A stretch of DNA of 64,000 bases from Porphyra umbilicalis (taxonomy: Eukaryota; Rhodophyta; Bangiophyceae; Bangiales; Bangiaceae): positions 682,001 to 746,000 of the forward strand of contig KV918761.1 of the NCBI GenBank assembly GCA_002049455.2. Reading direction: 5' to 3'. Numbering within the stretch: the stretch's first letter is position 1; each line of letters opens with the position of its first letter. Below are positions 44,768 through 55,685 of the stretch, in pieces. The position numbers and the translations under genes were made by a program. The notes beneath the pieces were generated by a model. That model saw only the letters and a list, made by a program, of their open reading frames with translations. It was not told the origin of the DNA and made no database searches.

Positions 44768-46457
44768 TCAACATTTCGCCGTCTCGCCGCCCCCCCTCTT
44801 CACCCCCGTCACCGCCGCCGGTGGCAGCACATCCCCCAAAAATCCGAGCACCCGCCGCCCATACTCGGCGGGATACGCATCAAACAGCAGCGTGTGCCCC
44901 GCGCCCTCTGCCAACCACAAGCGCGGTCCTCCGACCGCTTGCACTTCTTCGTCCACGTCGTCGCCCCCCCCCCTTGCGGCCTCCATGACGCTGCTGCCGC
45001 TGCAGCCGCCCACACCCCCCCGCGGGCGGCTTCGACCAACTCCAACGAGTGGCTATGAGGCACGAGCGCGTCCGCTGTGCCGTGGAGGAAAAGCATTGGC
45101 ACGGGCACGGCGGCGACCAAGTCGAGCGGCCGCAACCGCCGACGCACCCCATTGCCGGTACGCCACAGGCTCAAGGCGACGGCCAGGCGCACCCACACGT
45201 TGCGGAGTGCCAGCCGTCGGGGTCCGAGGACCGGCCAAACAAAGAGTTTGGAAAAAACCGCGTTGGCCACACCCCGCACGAGACCCTCCTGGTTGGAAAA
45301 AGGGTTTTCAAGGATGAGGGCATCCGCAAAGGGTGCTTGGGGGGCGCGATCGGCCTTGCCGTCCGACTCCGCCACCGCCGCCGCCGCCGCTACAGCCCCA
45401 GGGGCGCCACCGGCTACCGGCCCCGAGCTAGAGCTGTCGCTGGAGAACCCTTCCCCAGAGGACCCCCCCCCCTCTGACTCGTCGGCGCCCTGGCCGGCGG
45501 CGGCTGCCGCCTTGGCCGCCGCCATCGCCTGGCGGCGGCGCCTCCACCGCGCGAGCGCCACCGCCAAGGGCCCTGGTGGGGGCCCCGCCAGCCCCGCCCC
45601 TGCCGCCCGCGCGGCAGCGATAATCGTGCTCGCCGCCCCCTGGCTGGTTGCAATCACCACCACCGCGTCATAGCCGCCGGCCCCCCGCGCCCATGCGACC
45701 GCCCCGGCCACGTCCGCGTGCTCCCGCGTCCCCCAACTCAACGCCCGCCCCGGCCAAGAGGAACGAGGCCACCGCGGCCGTGCATCCGATAGCCCGTGTC
45801 CGGAACAGTCAAAGAGAAGGGCGTCGAGGCCGGCCGGGTGAAAGATGGCGCCAGTGTGGCGGAGGAAGGCGCGGCGGTCACGGCCGCCGCCGTGGACGGC
45901 AATGACACACACGCGGGCGCCGGCGTAGGGTGGGTGAGCAGCGGGCGCGGGGGGGGTGGCCGCCTCGCCACCTTCACCGTCGGTAGCGTCGCCGCCCATG
46001 ACCCGCACGCCCGCGTCGAGCGGGGCGGACGTGGCCCCCCGCACGAGCCACCCGCGGAGGGTCAGCCGATCCCCCCCCCCGCCGGGTCCTTGAAGAAATT
46101 CGACGCACTCGTAGGGGAGGCCGAGGTCCGCCAGCGGGTCCCGGTTGGCGGTCGCCCACCCGGGGGGGAGGTGCCGCCGTGTCAGAGTCGGCGGGGGGGG
46201 GGCGGGCGGGGGCGCCGGCGAAGGCGCAAGCGCCGCCGCGCCGGCGCCGCCCCCGTCGTGCCGTCGGCAGCGGCCGCATCGTTGGCCGCCGCTGACGATG
46301 ACGAGACGGCCGCGGGCGCGCCCCAAGAGCGGCGCCGCCTTGGCGGCGGCGACGGGTGATGCCAAGGCGGCGAGGTGAGGCGCTCAGACATTAGAAAGAC
46401 GAGGAGGAGGGGCACCCCAAAAGTAATGACCAGGGCGAGGGCCACAAGGATATGCAT
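44768..46457 (-). CDS. Membrane-anchored alpha/beta hydrolase (ABHD-like, frame broken)
   Basis: ATG 46457 starts a hydrophobic anchor, MHILVALALVITFGVPLLLV then FLMSERL. The hydrolase core lies one frame on: VCVIAVHGGGRDRRAFLRHT (oxyanion loop), LLFDCSGHGLSD, VVVIATSQGAASTIIAAA (nucleophile Ser), a Ser/Ala-rich insert, ILENPFSNQEGLVRGVANAV and VPMLFLHGTADALVPHSHSL (acid). The catalytic His is in a third frame: LWLAEGAGHTLLFDAYPAEY then GRRVLGFLGDVLPP. Breaks fall at C/G runs near 46193-46205 and a nine-base run at 44971-44979, each equal to one missing base. The triad is complete only after both corrections, which argues the gene is intact. Resembles the ABHD12/13 group; substrate unknown. 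Confidence 0.77.
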
Positions 46458-49400
46458 GCTGGGCAAGGGCGTGGGACGTAGGAAAAGAGTGCAGGTCGGC
46501 GGATGGAGGGATATCTGGCGACTCGGGACGACAGTGGAGGAGGACGTCGCAACGGAGGGAAGGCTGCTGACTGGGAGCGACAGTAGAGGAGGACGCCGCC
46601 ACGGTGGATGAGCCCCCACCAACACCAACGCCAACCTTCGGGCGGTCGGCGGTGAGCACAGTGGACAACCACCAGGGTCGTCCTGAAGTGCAGCCGCCGC
46701 GTCCCGGATCAGCGGGCACGGCGGCGCCAGGAGGAGGGGGGGAGCTCCGTTAGAGTCCAGCTCACTGTCCTAGCGCCGCGTCGCTTGTACAACCGCCGCA
46801 ACGAGCAGGATGCGTATCTAGCACGTCACGCCCGCGGATGGAAAACGCGGTGGGGGTGGCGACAGCGGGCCCGCGGCGCTAGACCGGGACACAACCGCGT
46901 GGCAGTGTCCCGCGACTCGGTTTACCCCCTCCGGCACGGCAGTCCTCTGCCGCGCAGCAGGAGTGCTGGCCAGTCCCCGCACTGCGCTCTCGCCCACGGG
47001 CCGAGCAGGCCTTCAGGGGGGGGCCCCAACAGGCCCCACGCAAGCCCGCCGCCTCCTCTCATTGGCTGCGTTCCTCGTGCGAAGTCGCCGAGAACACAAG
47101 ACGGCCTTGCAGAGAGCTCCACTGTAATGGCTATTGCCTCTGCCATGATGTGAGCGGGCCCCACGCGACCAAGACAGAGGGGCTGGCCCATGACAAGGAC
47201 GGCCGGCGCCACTCACCACGTGCGCCGCTTGGCGGCAGTTGTCGATATCGTCGAAGAAACCGCCGCCTCGCAAAGAAAATCAAAGCGCCCAGCTGGCACC
47301 CCCGCCGCCCCCGCCGGCACGGCGGCCGCCCAGACAGCACGGCCACATCGGCCATCTGCCCCAGCCGCCGCCGCCGCGGCCGCCTCGAGGACAGCGTGGA
47401 CACAAGCACGAAGCGCCGTCGTGAGGCCTGTCACAGCGCGCCGCGCGCCGGCAGCGGCTGCCGCTGCCGTCGCCACCGCCTCGCGCCGCTACGGTAGCGA
47501 TGTGCTCGGCGGTCGAAGCGACCGTGACGCGGGACGGACCGGCGCCGTCGACGCCGCTGGCCAACCCCGCGCCACGGCGGTCATCGGAGGCAACAGCACG
47601 CATCCCCTCACCTTGTCGCGGTGGCAAGCCGTCCACGAGCGTTGCTTAGCAAAACATAGGGGCGGGCGCGACGGCCGCGGCCTGCTGGCTGGCCACGGAG
47701 CCGACGGGGGCATTGCTCAGCTTTGCGGCGATTGCAAGAGAAATGACGATGGCCGCCGCTGTCGCCACCGTCCCTATCGCGACGGTGCGTACGTTGCTGG
47801 GACGGGCCGAGGCGCTCTCACTCGGTGAGGCCGGGGGCGATGATCACCCTGACCGCCAAGCGGCCGACCGACCCGTCAGCCGGCAGCCCGCCTCCGCGTG
47901 TCGGCGGGGCGGTGGTCAAGAGCCCCAGCGACGTGGACGGCAGGGGACGCCGTCAGCCGCCCGCTCGTGTAGGCGGTTGCCCCGCGGGTTGGTCGCGTGC
48001 CCATGGACCGCCGAGGCCCCCGGGGCACTCAGTGGGACGCTCGACCACGGGCGCCGGTGGAATGGTGGCAGCGCCTGTGCGGCAGGTGCGCACGGCAGCA
48101 GACCCGGGTGGGGTTGGCGGAAGCGGGGCGGGGGGACGACGCATCATAAGGTTGAGGCCGCCCCAATGGCGGCAGCTACACGGGCGGTTGTGCCGCGCGG
48201 GGCGGTTTCGGGGGAGGGCCCCGCTGCGTGCGGTCGCGCCCGCGGCGCCACGCACCGGGGTGGTCGTGCGGCGGCGGCGCGTGCGCCGGGCCGGCCGCCC
48301 CTAGGACAGCATCATTACCAGCACCGCCGGACGCGTCGCTGGCCGCAGGGACGCGACCCACCAGTAGCGTGTGCGGGGCTTGGTGCCCCTCCCCACGTGC
48401 TCCCCGAGCCCCGTGGCCCGTGCGTGCCGTTCCAGTGCAGTTCCAGTGGTTTGGATATCAGCCGATCCCTCGCGCTGCGTTGGCAGTCAATCGCCCGTGC
48501 GTCGCGGCCGCCAGCGCGCCGCGTTTCCTGCTACCGCCGGCCAACCCCATACGCGTCGGCTACCACACCTTCCGGCTGGTGCCTTTTTCGGTCGGTGTTG
48601 GGCCGCGACGGACCCTGGCGTCCCGTATTGGCTGATGGTCAGTAGAGATGGACTTTCCTCCACCCCAGGGGTGATGGCACCGTCCGGACCGGGGGTCCGG
48701 CCGGGGGCAGCGACGTCATTCATTCCTCAAGTCTATCTCATGTTTTTAGTCCTATGGAAAAACGGCTCTGGTTTCGGCGCATGTACATCAATCGACCCCA
48801 AACTTCTTAGACGTATCAGAGGGTGGCCCTCGGGTCCTCAGAAGAAAAAACGGAGCACGAAGCGCAGCAAATCCCACCCGTTGATACCCACTTCCGCATT
48901 CGTATCGATCAGGGGCATCCGATCCGCCCGATTCTCGACAGCACCCGATTTATGACTGACCAAATCGGGAGGAACGCAAGGACAGGGAGGCTACTTTTTC
49001 AGCCTTGTGATCGAGATCTCGTCATGCCGCACGGAGAAGGAGCAAGGACGGTGACAGCTGACCAAAGGAAGAGAACTTACGGTGAACAAGTATCTGAGAA
49101 GCGTCAGCCATATCAACTTACTGCCAGCGGCCTCCTACTAATGTGCACAGCTGGACGCCCACCGGCGTCGGCGGCATGCTGCACTGGCTGTCGGCGCCGG
49201 CTGCCACCGCCCCCGCACGCGCGCCGTCTGAGCGCAGTGCCGCCTCCGTCCCCTGCCCCCCCCCCCCCCCACCCGCCCACGCTGGGGCCCTTCTGGTAGT
49301 GGGCCGGCGCGGTTGGCCCGTGCGGGCTGTGGGGTCGGCAACAGGGAGGTGGATGTAGGCGCGGTGGCGGATACGGTTGCGATCGCAGCGCCGCCGCCGG

Positions 49401-50628
49401 CAGCGGCGGGTGCAGTCGTGGCGCTGACGCCGCTTGCCACGGCGGGTGCGGCGCACGCGACCACGTCGGCGGTTGGAGCACGCCCGTCGCCGGCGGCGTC
49501 AGCCGCCGCGCTGAAGTGCAGTGCGGCGCTCTTCGCTGCCGTCGCGACGCTCGTCACCGCCTACGCAAAGCAACTGCAGTTGCGGAGCAGCTGGTTTCCC
49601 AACCTCCCCCCCACCCCCCCCCGCCCCCCCCCACATAGCGCTCCCCGGCGCCGCCGTTGCTTTTCTGAAGCTAGTAGTCCGCTTCGGCCACCAGTGCAGT
49701 GGCACACACACGCTGCCCCACGACGGCGACCGCAGGAGGCACGACAGCGACGGCGGGGGAAGGGTGGGGGGGTAGGTGTGCGATGGCGCTTGAGCCACTC
49801 AGAAAGGCTTTCGAGGGCATTTCTGGATTTAATTTGGGAGTGCCCATGCACAGGCGCTCATTGGCTACTGACGAAGCGCGCGACTCGATGGACTGCCGGA
49901 TCTCGTGAGATCGAATGTCAAAAGTCACGCAAGAGATCGCACTTCTGGATGAGCGAACTTTGAAGTAGCCTCCCGATGTCAGGGGATCGCTGCAACAAAA
50001 CACTTACCCTTCTTCTCGACATACTCTTTACGGACGTCTACCTTCGGCCAGTGGGATTGGAGCGCTGCGCAGAATAGTGCACTCGAATGCACGAGGTATG
50101 TGAACATGGGACAAATGCGAGAAACGGTGCTGTGACCTCGTGCGGCTCGCCCAGTGTGCCGGAAGGCCAGAAAACGATGCGCCTGAGCCATATCTTTTCG
50201 ACATAGGTGTGCCGTTGAAGGGCTTCCTACAGAAGAATGCGTACCATTTCTTGCAGTAAAAAGGTTTGGGGGATCTCTATCCCTTGTGTGAAGACTGCTT
50301 GTCATTTGCGGTCGTAGCTGCGGAGTTCTGGTCTCTCCAAAAAAAGTGCGGTTCTCAGAGGACTAATAGAGTGAGACAGACTTTAGTTTCGCTCCTCCCT
50401 ACGCGATGTGTTCTTCTTGATCGAACGGCCAGTGCGGGCTTACGTGTTTGCGGCGGCATCCACAGATCCTACCTACTCCCATAGCACTGCTCCGAGACGT
50501 ATGTGACACCAGCAAAAACATAAATCTCGTTCACCTTAGAGCACCCTGCTCAAATAGCTCCTGTTGCACCGATGCGCGTAGACATGAGACATCGACATCA
50601 CATCCTCATCCATGCTCTGCGGCGCACA
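46458..50628. other. Gene-poor region, possible exons only
   Basis: No family recognised. On the minus strand, perfect-looking donors occur after Ala-rich open stretches: GTGAGT at about 47213 and GTAAGT at about 49129. These differ from the GTACGT of the confirmed genes. Short palindromes such as ccggaccgggggtccgg (about 48684) occur. G/C runs at 49258-49270 and 49608-49632. Confidence 0.35.
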
Positions 50629-51409
50629 TCAGAGCTCCTCGCTACGCCGTGGCCCTGTCACTGCTGCCGCCACGGCCGAATCCGCACGTGCTGACCGGGC
50701 CGCAACGGAGACTACGCAGGCTGGTGCAAGCAGGGCAGCGTCCACGATCTCGGCGGCCGCAGCAGCGGCAGCAGCGGCCTCCATAGCCCACCCAACGCGC
50801 GACCAGCGGGCCGCCAAGGGCACCATGGGAGGCACCGCTGGTTGTGCATCGTCCCATACGCCGCCACCTGCCGTTGGTACGGTCGCGGAAGCGGACAGAA
50901 GCGCGGCGTCCACCGCGGTGGCGGCGGCGGCGTCAGCACCCTCCCCAGCCAATCCACCCGTCGGGGGAGAGGATGAGCCCTGCATAGCGGACATAGCTTT
51001 GTGGTCCTTGTGCTCACGGCAGATGGTGTCGATCCAGAAGCCGCCGTCTTGGAACACGTGCAGCGCACGAGCGGGTGTCGACAGCTGTGTGCATCCAAGA
51101 TGAGGGGGGCAGAACCGAAACGGGCAGACCACAAGAACGAACAATCAAAGAAGAGGACACAGTAGAGTTAGCAACTGCCGAGCTACATTGGTCGCACCCA
51201 TCGTCACACAAGCGTGTGTGTGCAACCCCCCATGCAGGAAAGCGCTTCCATCCTGCTTTCGAGTGGTGAATAGAGTCCAAAGCCGCGTCTTGCCGCCCCT
51301 GCCTCACGCCAATCCCTCCAAGCATAACATTGAGACAAGCGTACTCGTACTCACTCGACACACGATGGTGGATGGTGGATGGCAACGATGGCGCCACGGT
51401 GCGAACGGT
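50629..51409 (-). CDS. Hypothetical spliced gene, two 3' exons
   Basis: Proposed complement(50629..51084) with an upstream 55-base exon 51355..51409. The last exon follows acceptor gatgcacacag and reads STPARALHVFQDGGFWIDTI then CREHKDHKAMSAMQG. Next comes an Ala-rich tail containing WDDAQPAVPPMVPLAARWSR and a stop at 50629. Third positions are mostly G/C. The 55-base exon is bounded by ttcctgcacag and GTGAGT and fits in phase, but its frame is short and the donor type is unlike the confirmed introns. No domain recognised; 5' exons not found. Confidence 0.35.
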
Positions 51410-52518
51410 CTGTGCAGGAACTAACTGGTCGACACGCCCTGGCCGCGTCGGCACACCCACTCGCCTGACGCTGACAAAATGCGTTCTTATGTACGCATGC
51501 CGTGCTCACGGGGCCATCTGGCAGAGTCGCCGACGGCGCTCGGTTATCCTCCCCCAGCGAGTTGTGCGGCTCTCCCATCGAGTGTGGCATGCACGGGCAG
51601 CCCGAGGTGGCCAGACCAAGCGGGATCCGAGGGACGCAACGCCTGTGCGCTGGCGAGGCGTCGTGCCTAAGCACGAGCGGGCGATGCGTCGAGAGTGTTA
51701 CGCCCTGACCTCCGCCGTGGCCGGATCCAAAGCGACAGCACACATCGCCGTACGCGACGTCGCTGCGGTTGCCGGCGATGCTGCTTGCACGCACAAACGG
51801 ATATTTCATTGACCTAATGAAATACAATGTTGTCTCGTTGTTTTATGGCCCATGCGAACAGAAAAGACGAGAAGTCTTGGCCAACGAGATGGGCAGCAGT
51901 TCTTGACCACCAATCATATAGTGTCCAACGCTCGCGATAATCATGTAGAAAACATCATATGGACGAATACTTTCAAGCTCAGTTGTCTGGCTGCGTGAAT
52001 ACAGCCGGCAAGCTTTGGTCGTCTCTGCGAGATACGTGGTGTCGCAGAGGCGGAACACCGCCTCCTGTCACCACTTGACCGAATCAGATGCATCTCCACC
52101 TTCCAGACGGGTCACCGCATCAGCCATCAAGTGGGGCGTGTGCGCTCTACGTAGAGTATTCCAGCAAAAGAAAGCTAGGTGCGCGAGTCAGATACAGTAT
52201 CCAGTTGTAGGCGCTTGAGGGCCCTTCTTTACACACGACATCATATCGTGGACCATGATGGTGCGCTGCGCTGATTCACGCCCAAGGCTGCGTGCGGAAA
52301 ACTGCCACCAAAACGAAGAGGCGCTCTGCGCGGGAGCCAAGCGTCGGCCAGGCCGTGCAAAGCGTAGTTCTGGTTGGTGGCGGTTCCACGCAGGTTGCGC
52401 TCTTGACACTGCATCCGCCGCCTTGCACGCGCTCTTGACACCGCATCCGCCACCGTGGCCCAGCCTCCCGGAAGGAAAAACGACGTCAGTGCCCGCCGGT
52501 TGCTCGACACCTGGTACT

Positions 52519-52646
52519 GAGATCTGGGAGATTGTGCCGGCTGGTCACACTCCCATCCGCCGCCGTGGTCTACATGGTCTACGTACATGATGTAAACCAC
52601 GGCGGCGGATGGGAGTGTGACCAGCCGGCACAATCTCCCAGATCTC
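52519..52646. repeat. Long hairpin (56-base arms)
   Basis: Arms 52519-52574 and 52591-52646 are reverse complements with one mismatch around a 16-base spacer. The outer end gagatctgggag recurs once more in direct orientation at 52652-52663. Suggests a foldback element. Confidence 0.85.
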
Positions 52647-53100
52647 GGCCTGAGATCTGGGAGATCACATGATGATCATGTGACATGATGGCTGTCGCGC
52701 TGCCGGTCAACAAGACCTGCGTTGCGGAAGACTCTGCGTTGTTCGAACAAGGTTCAGCCTTCGACGGTGCAAGAGGAGCGACAATGAGGTCGACGACGGA
52801 GGGTGTCACTACAATCCGTGTCCATTCGACGCATCACCAGCCGGTGACGAGCCATGTGGCAACGATGAAGCGCGTCGATAGCAATCCTCTATTTTGGATA
52901 TGGAGACAAGAGTGGAAAATTGCACGACACGAGCATGGACCTGCCGCGTGGCGACACCGCGTGGACCCAGACAACTCCGTTTCGTCTGTGCAAGAGCCAG
53001 AGCCGCTCTTTCCTTGCCGAATACACTCACTGGCTGACCTTGTTTCTTCGAGTATACATGCACCTGCCACAAGAACGAGTCGACCGACGATCGCCCCCAG

Positions 53101-53159
53101 CGCAGTGCACCTCGTTGCTGGATCCACCACGAGCCTCGTTTTCCCCCAAATCGCTCGTA
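53101..53159. repeat. Left copy of a 59-base inverted repeat pair
   Basis: Reverse complement of 54880-54938 with one mismatch near the centre. The pair is 1.7 kb apart and encloses the TA-flanked element 53371-53998. Confidence 0.9.
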
Positions 53160-53370
53160 AACGCTCGTTGAAAACGGGCTCCTGCTCGCACGCTCGGAGT
53201 GTTGGCTCGTATCCCGACCAAAAAACTCGTTGTGGCGCGGTGGCGACGAGATTAGGGCGTGATTAAGATCTCTATGGAGTCCGCTCAAGTTCTTACAAAT
53301 GCGACTTGATACACTAAACGGGTGCGGTGCTCAGTACCGGATCTGTGCCGAGTAGAGCAAGAAATACGTA

Positions 53371-53998
53371 TGGTGCGTGTCCCAAAAATGAGACATCGCG
53401 GTTTTTTCTTTTTTTCTCGGCCCACTGGCCTTCTGCAACGGTCCGATAATGTAATGTGACCCACTCGGTCCCACTGTGGTTCCAGAACGGCCCCTGACAG
53501 TGTTAGCGGAGGCGGCACCTCCTGACGTGTCATGGGGTATAGTGTCATTCATTGCAGCTTCGACAGGTGACGACCACGCGCCCCAATCAAATGCACGGAT
53601 ACTAGAGCAGGCATGTGCTGACAGTTCGTGCACAAAGAAAAGGGCACGACCTTACCAATAAAAACGTGAAAAAGACCCCCATGTAGCCCCCTGTGAAGAA
53701 AACACGATTTGGGACACCCCTCATCGAAGCTCCAGTTAGCACATGAGCTTTGGCGTTGCAAACCTGTAACCCCAAGAACCTGAAAAAGACTGGCTCCAAG
53801 ATCGGGGCTATCTGAGAGGTCCACAGAACAGTGCCCACAGGCGGGTACTAAGGAGTTGTCAGCCAAGAACGCGTCGGGAGAGGCTCTTTCCATGGAGGCC
53901 AGTCGAGAATTTTCTCGTACCCCACCCCACCTGCCCCCGTGCAGTGATGTGTCAGTCCTTCAGAAAACGCGCATGTCTCATTTTTGGGACACGCACCA
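53371..53998. mobile_element. TA-flanked terminal-inverted-repeat element (Tc1/mariner-type MITE)
   Basis: 628 bases with perfect 26-base terminal inverted repeats: tggtgcgtgtcccaaaaatg+agacat at 53371-53396 and its complement at 53973-53998. TA lies directly outside both ends (53369-53370 and 53999-54000), the target duplication expected for Tc1/mariner-like transposition. No transposase frame inside, so non-autonomous. Confidence 0.82.
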
Positions 53999-54879
53999 TA
54001 GAAGGACACCATCGTGCAGCCCACGAGCAGAGGAAGGTTGCGCCGCCTCCGGGGCAGTGAGTAGGAAGAGAGCTGGCAGTTTTCGCAGCCTGACGCCTCT
54101 CTACCGCCGTTACCCGCTCTGGCCGCCGCCGCAGCCGACACGGTCTTCTGTTCCTGCGGGGGCAAGCAAGCACCCCTCTCTCGTACGAATAGAGGAAATA
54201 GGACGTGGCCTCGCAAGCGAGGATGCAGCCCTGGCTCATTCTTTTCCTGCACTGCCCTGGGCTGGCGGCGCCGGTGGGGCCGGTGGGGGGGGGGGGGTGG
54301 GCAGCGTGGGGGAGGGGCAGCAGGAGGGGGGGGGGGCAGAGGCGGGGGGAGGCGGGGGCAGTCAGGTCAGAAGATATCTTTTCCGCTCGGGATGCACCGT
54401 TCTTTGGCACTCGTCGAAGAACGAAGTGGAAAGGGAAATATCTTTTCCCCAGCCATTGCCGATCGCCGTTTGTGGAAGGGCAGATGTTGCTCCTGCGGCT
54501 GGCAGTAAGTGTGACAAAGTCGGGCAGCCTGGCAGATAACTGTGGCGAAAAGTTACTTTCCAAGCACATCCAGACCCCGCGCACGACTTGATACGAACCC
54601 CTCGAACACGGTGTCTGAATGAAGCGTGCAAGAAAATCGAAAACACCTCGTTGGAAGGATGGGAGCGCTCACACGCACTTGTTGAGCACATGTGTACGTT
54701 TGCACATGCGCAATTTCACCATGTCGCTCAAGACCATAGGAAGCGGCTCTCATAGAGGCTTCTGGTGCATCCAAGAAGTCATTGAAAAATGCAGTCATGC
54801 AAACGTATGCATGTTTCAACATATTTTTGCCAAAAAATTGCCTCGTACAGGTGCTTCCGAGGGGTCGTGCAAGTTTTTG

Positions 54880-54938
54880 TACGAGCGATTTGGGGGAAAA
54901 CGAGGCTCGTGGTGGATCCAGCAACGATGTGCACTGCG
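54880..54938. repeat. Right copy of the 59-base inverted repeat pair
   Basis: Begins tacgagcgatttgggggaaa and ends at cactgcg. Complementary to 53101-53159. Confidence 0.9.
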
Positions 54939-55140
54939 CAGACAGGCGATCAGAGCAGACCCAACAATCCGCATCGGATCCGTGTCCCATCAGAATTATT
55001 TAAGAGCGCCACGTACACTGACATACAGAGAAGTGATTGGGTGTCGAGTGTTGTCCGATCCTGGCGATTCTGAATATTCGAGCCCCGCTGGCCATACGTG
55101 GACGCTCGCTCTGGATCATACAGTCATTATTCGCTTATGT

Positions 55141-55178
55141 GCCATTCACTTGGAGAGCATGCTCTACAAGTGAATGGC
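55141..55178. repeat. 38-base near-perfect palindrome
   Basis: gccattcacttg at the left and caagtgaatggc at the right, with gagcatgctc at the centre. Mismatch at only one symmetrical pair. Could be a protein-binding site or a small foldback. Confidence 0.8.
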
Positions 55179-55344
55179 CCCTAGAGCCTCAGGACCGCGA
55201 TCTCTCGCGATCTCGGACTGAAAGAGGGTGCTACTTTTGTGGCGCACCCCTGCCATGAAAACGCATAACGACTGTACCAAATACGCGGACGCTATCCTGA
55301 AATGGGTACGCTTGAAGACTCCTTGTCGTATCCCGACTGCAGGT

Positions 55345-55682
55345 GCTGGCGTTGGGCCGCCGGCCGGTGCACCCCGGAGGTTTGCGGGCTTGGGCGGGCA
55401 GCGCCGCCCATCTTGGCGGGTATCGTCTGGGACGGCCGGTGGACCCACTCGCCGCCATCACCGGCGGCGTCAGCAGGAGCTGCCGTGGCTATCTGGCAGG
55501 GGCGGCCAGCGGGTGGGGCGTTGGTCAAAGAGCCCCCGCCGCCGCCGCGCACGCGGGCGCTGGTACGGCTGGAGGAGATTGACGATGTGGCGGTGCGGGC
55601 TCGCATCATCCGCAACCGCGAGGCGGCACAGCGGTCCAACGCCCAGCGGCGGGCTGAGCGGGAGGCGAGGCTGCCCCAGACG
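55345..55682 (+). CDS. Possible bZIP basic-region exon, incomplete
   Basis: Open stretch after acceptor tatcccgactgcag. It reads AIWQGRPAGGALVKEPPPPP, then LEEIDDVAVRARIIRNREAA and QRSNAQRRAEREARLPQ. NREAAQRSN resembles a bZIP basic region, with Asn where Arg is usual. A GTGAGG after CAGAC could be a donor, otherwise the frame stops at once (tga). No leucine zipper was found in phase downstream, so this is either one exon of an unresolved gene or a fragment. Confidence 0.35.
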
Positions 55683-55685
55683 TGA

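Larger units (their letters stand above)
51410..55340. other. Gene-free, repeat-rich region
   Basis: GC is lower than elsewhere. It contains the hairpin at 52519-52646, a near-duplicate gctcttgacaccgcatccgcc at about 52399 and 52429, the 59-base inverted pair 53101-53159/54880-54938, the TA-flanked element 53371-53998 and the palindrome 55141-55178. No coding sequence recognised. Confidence 0.5.
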
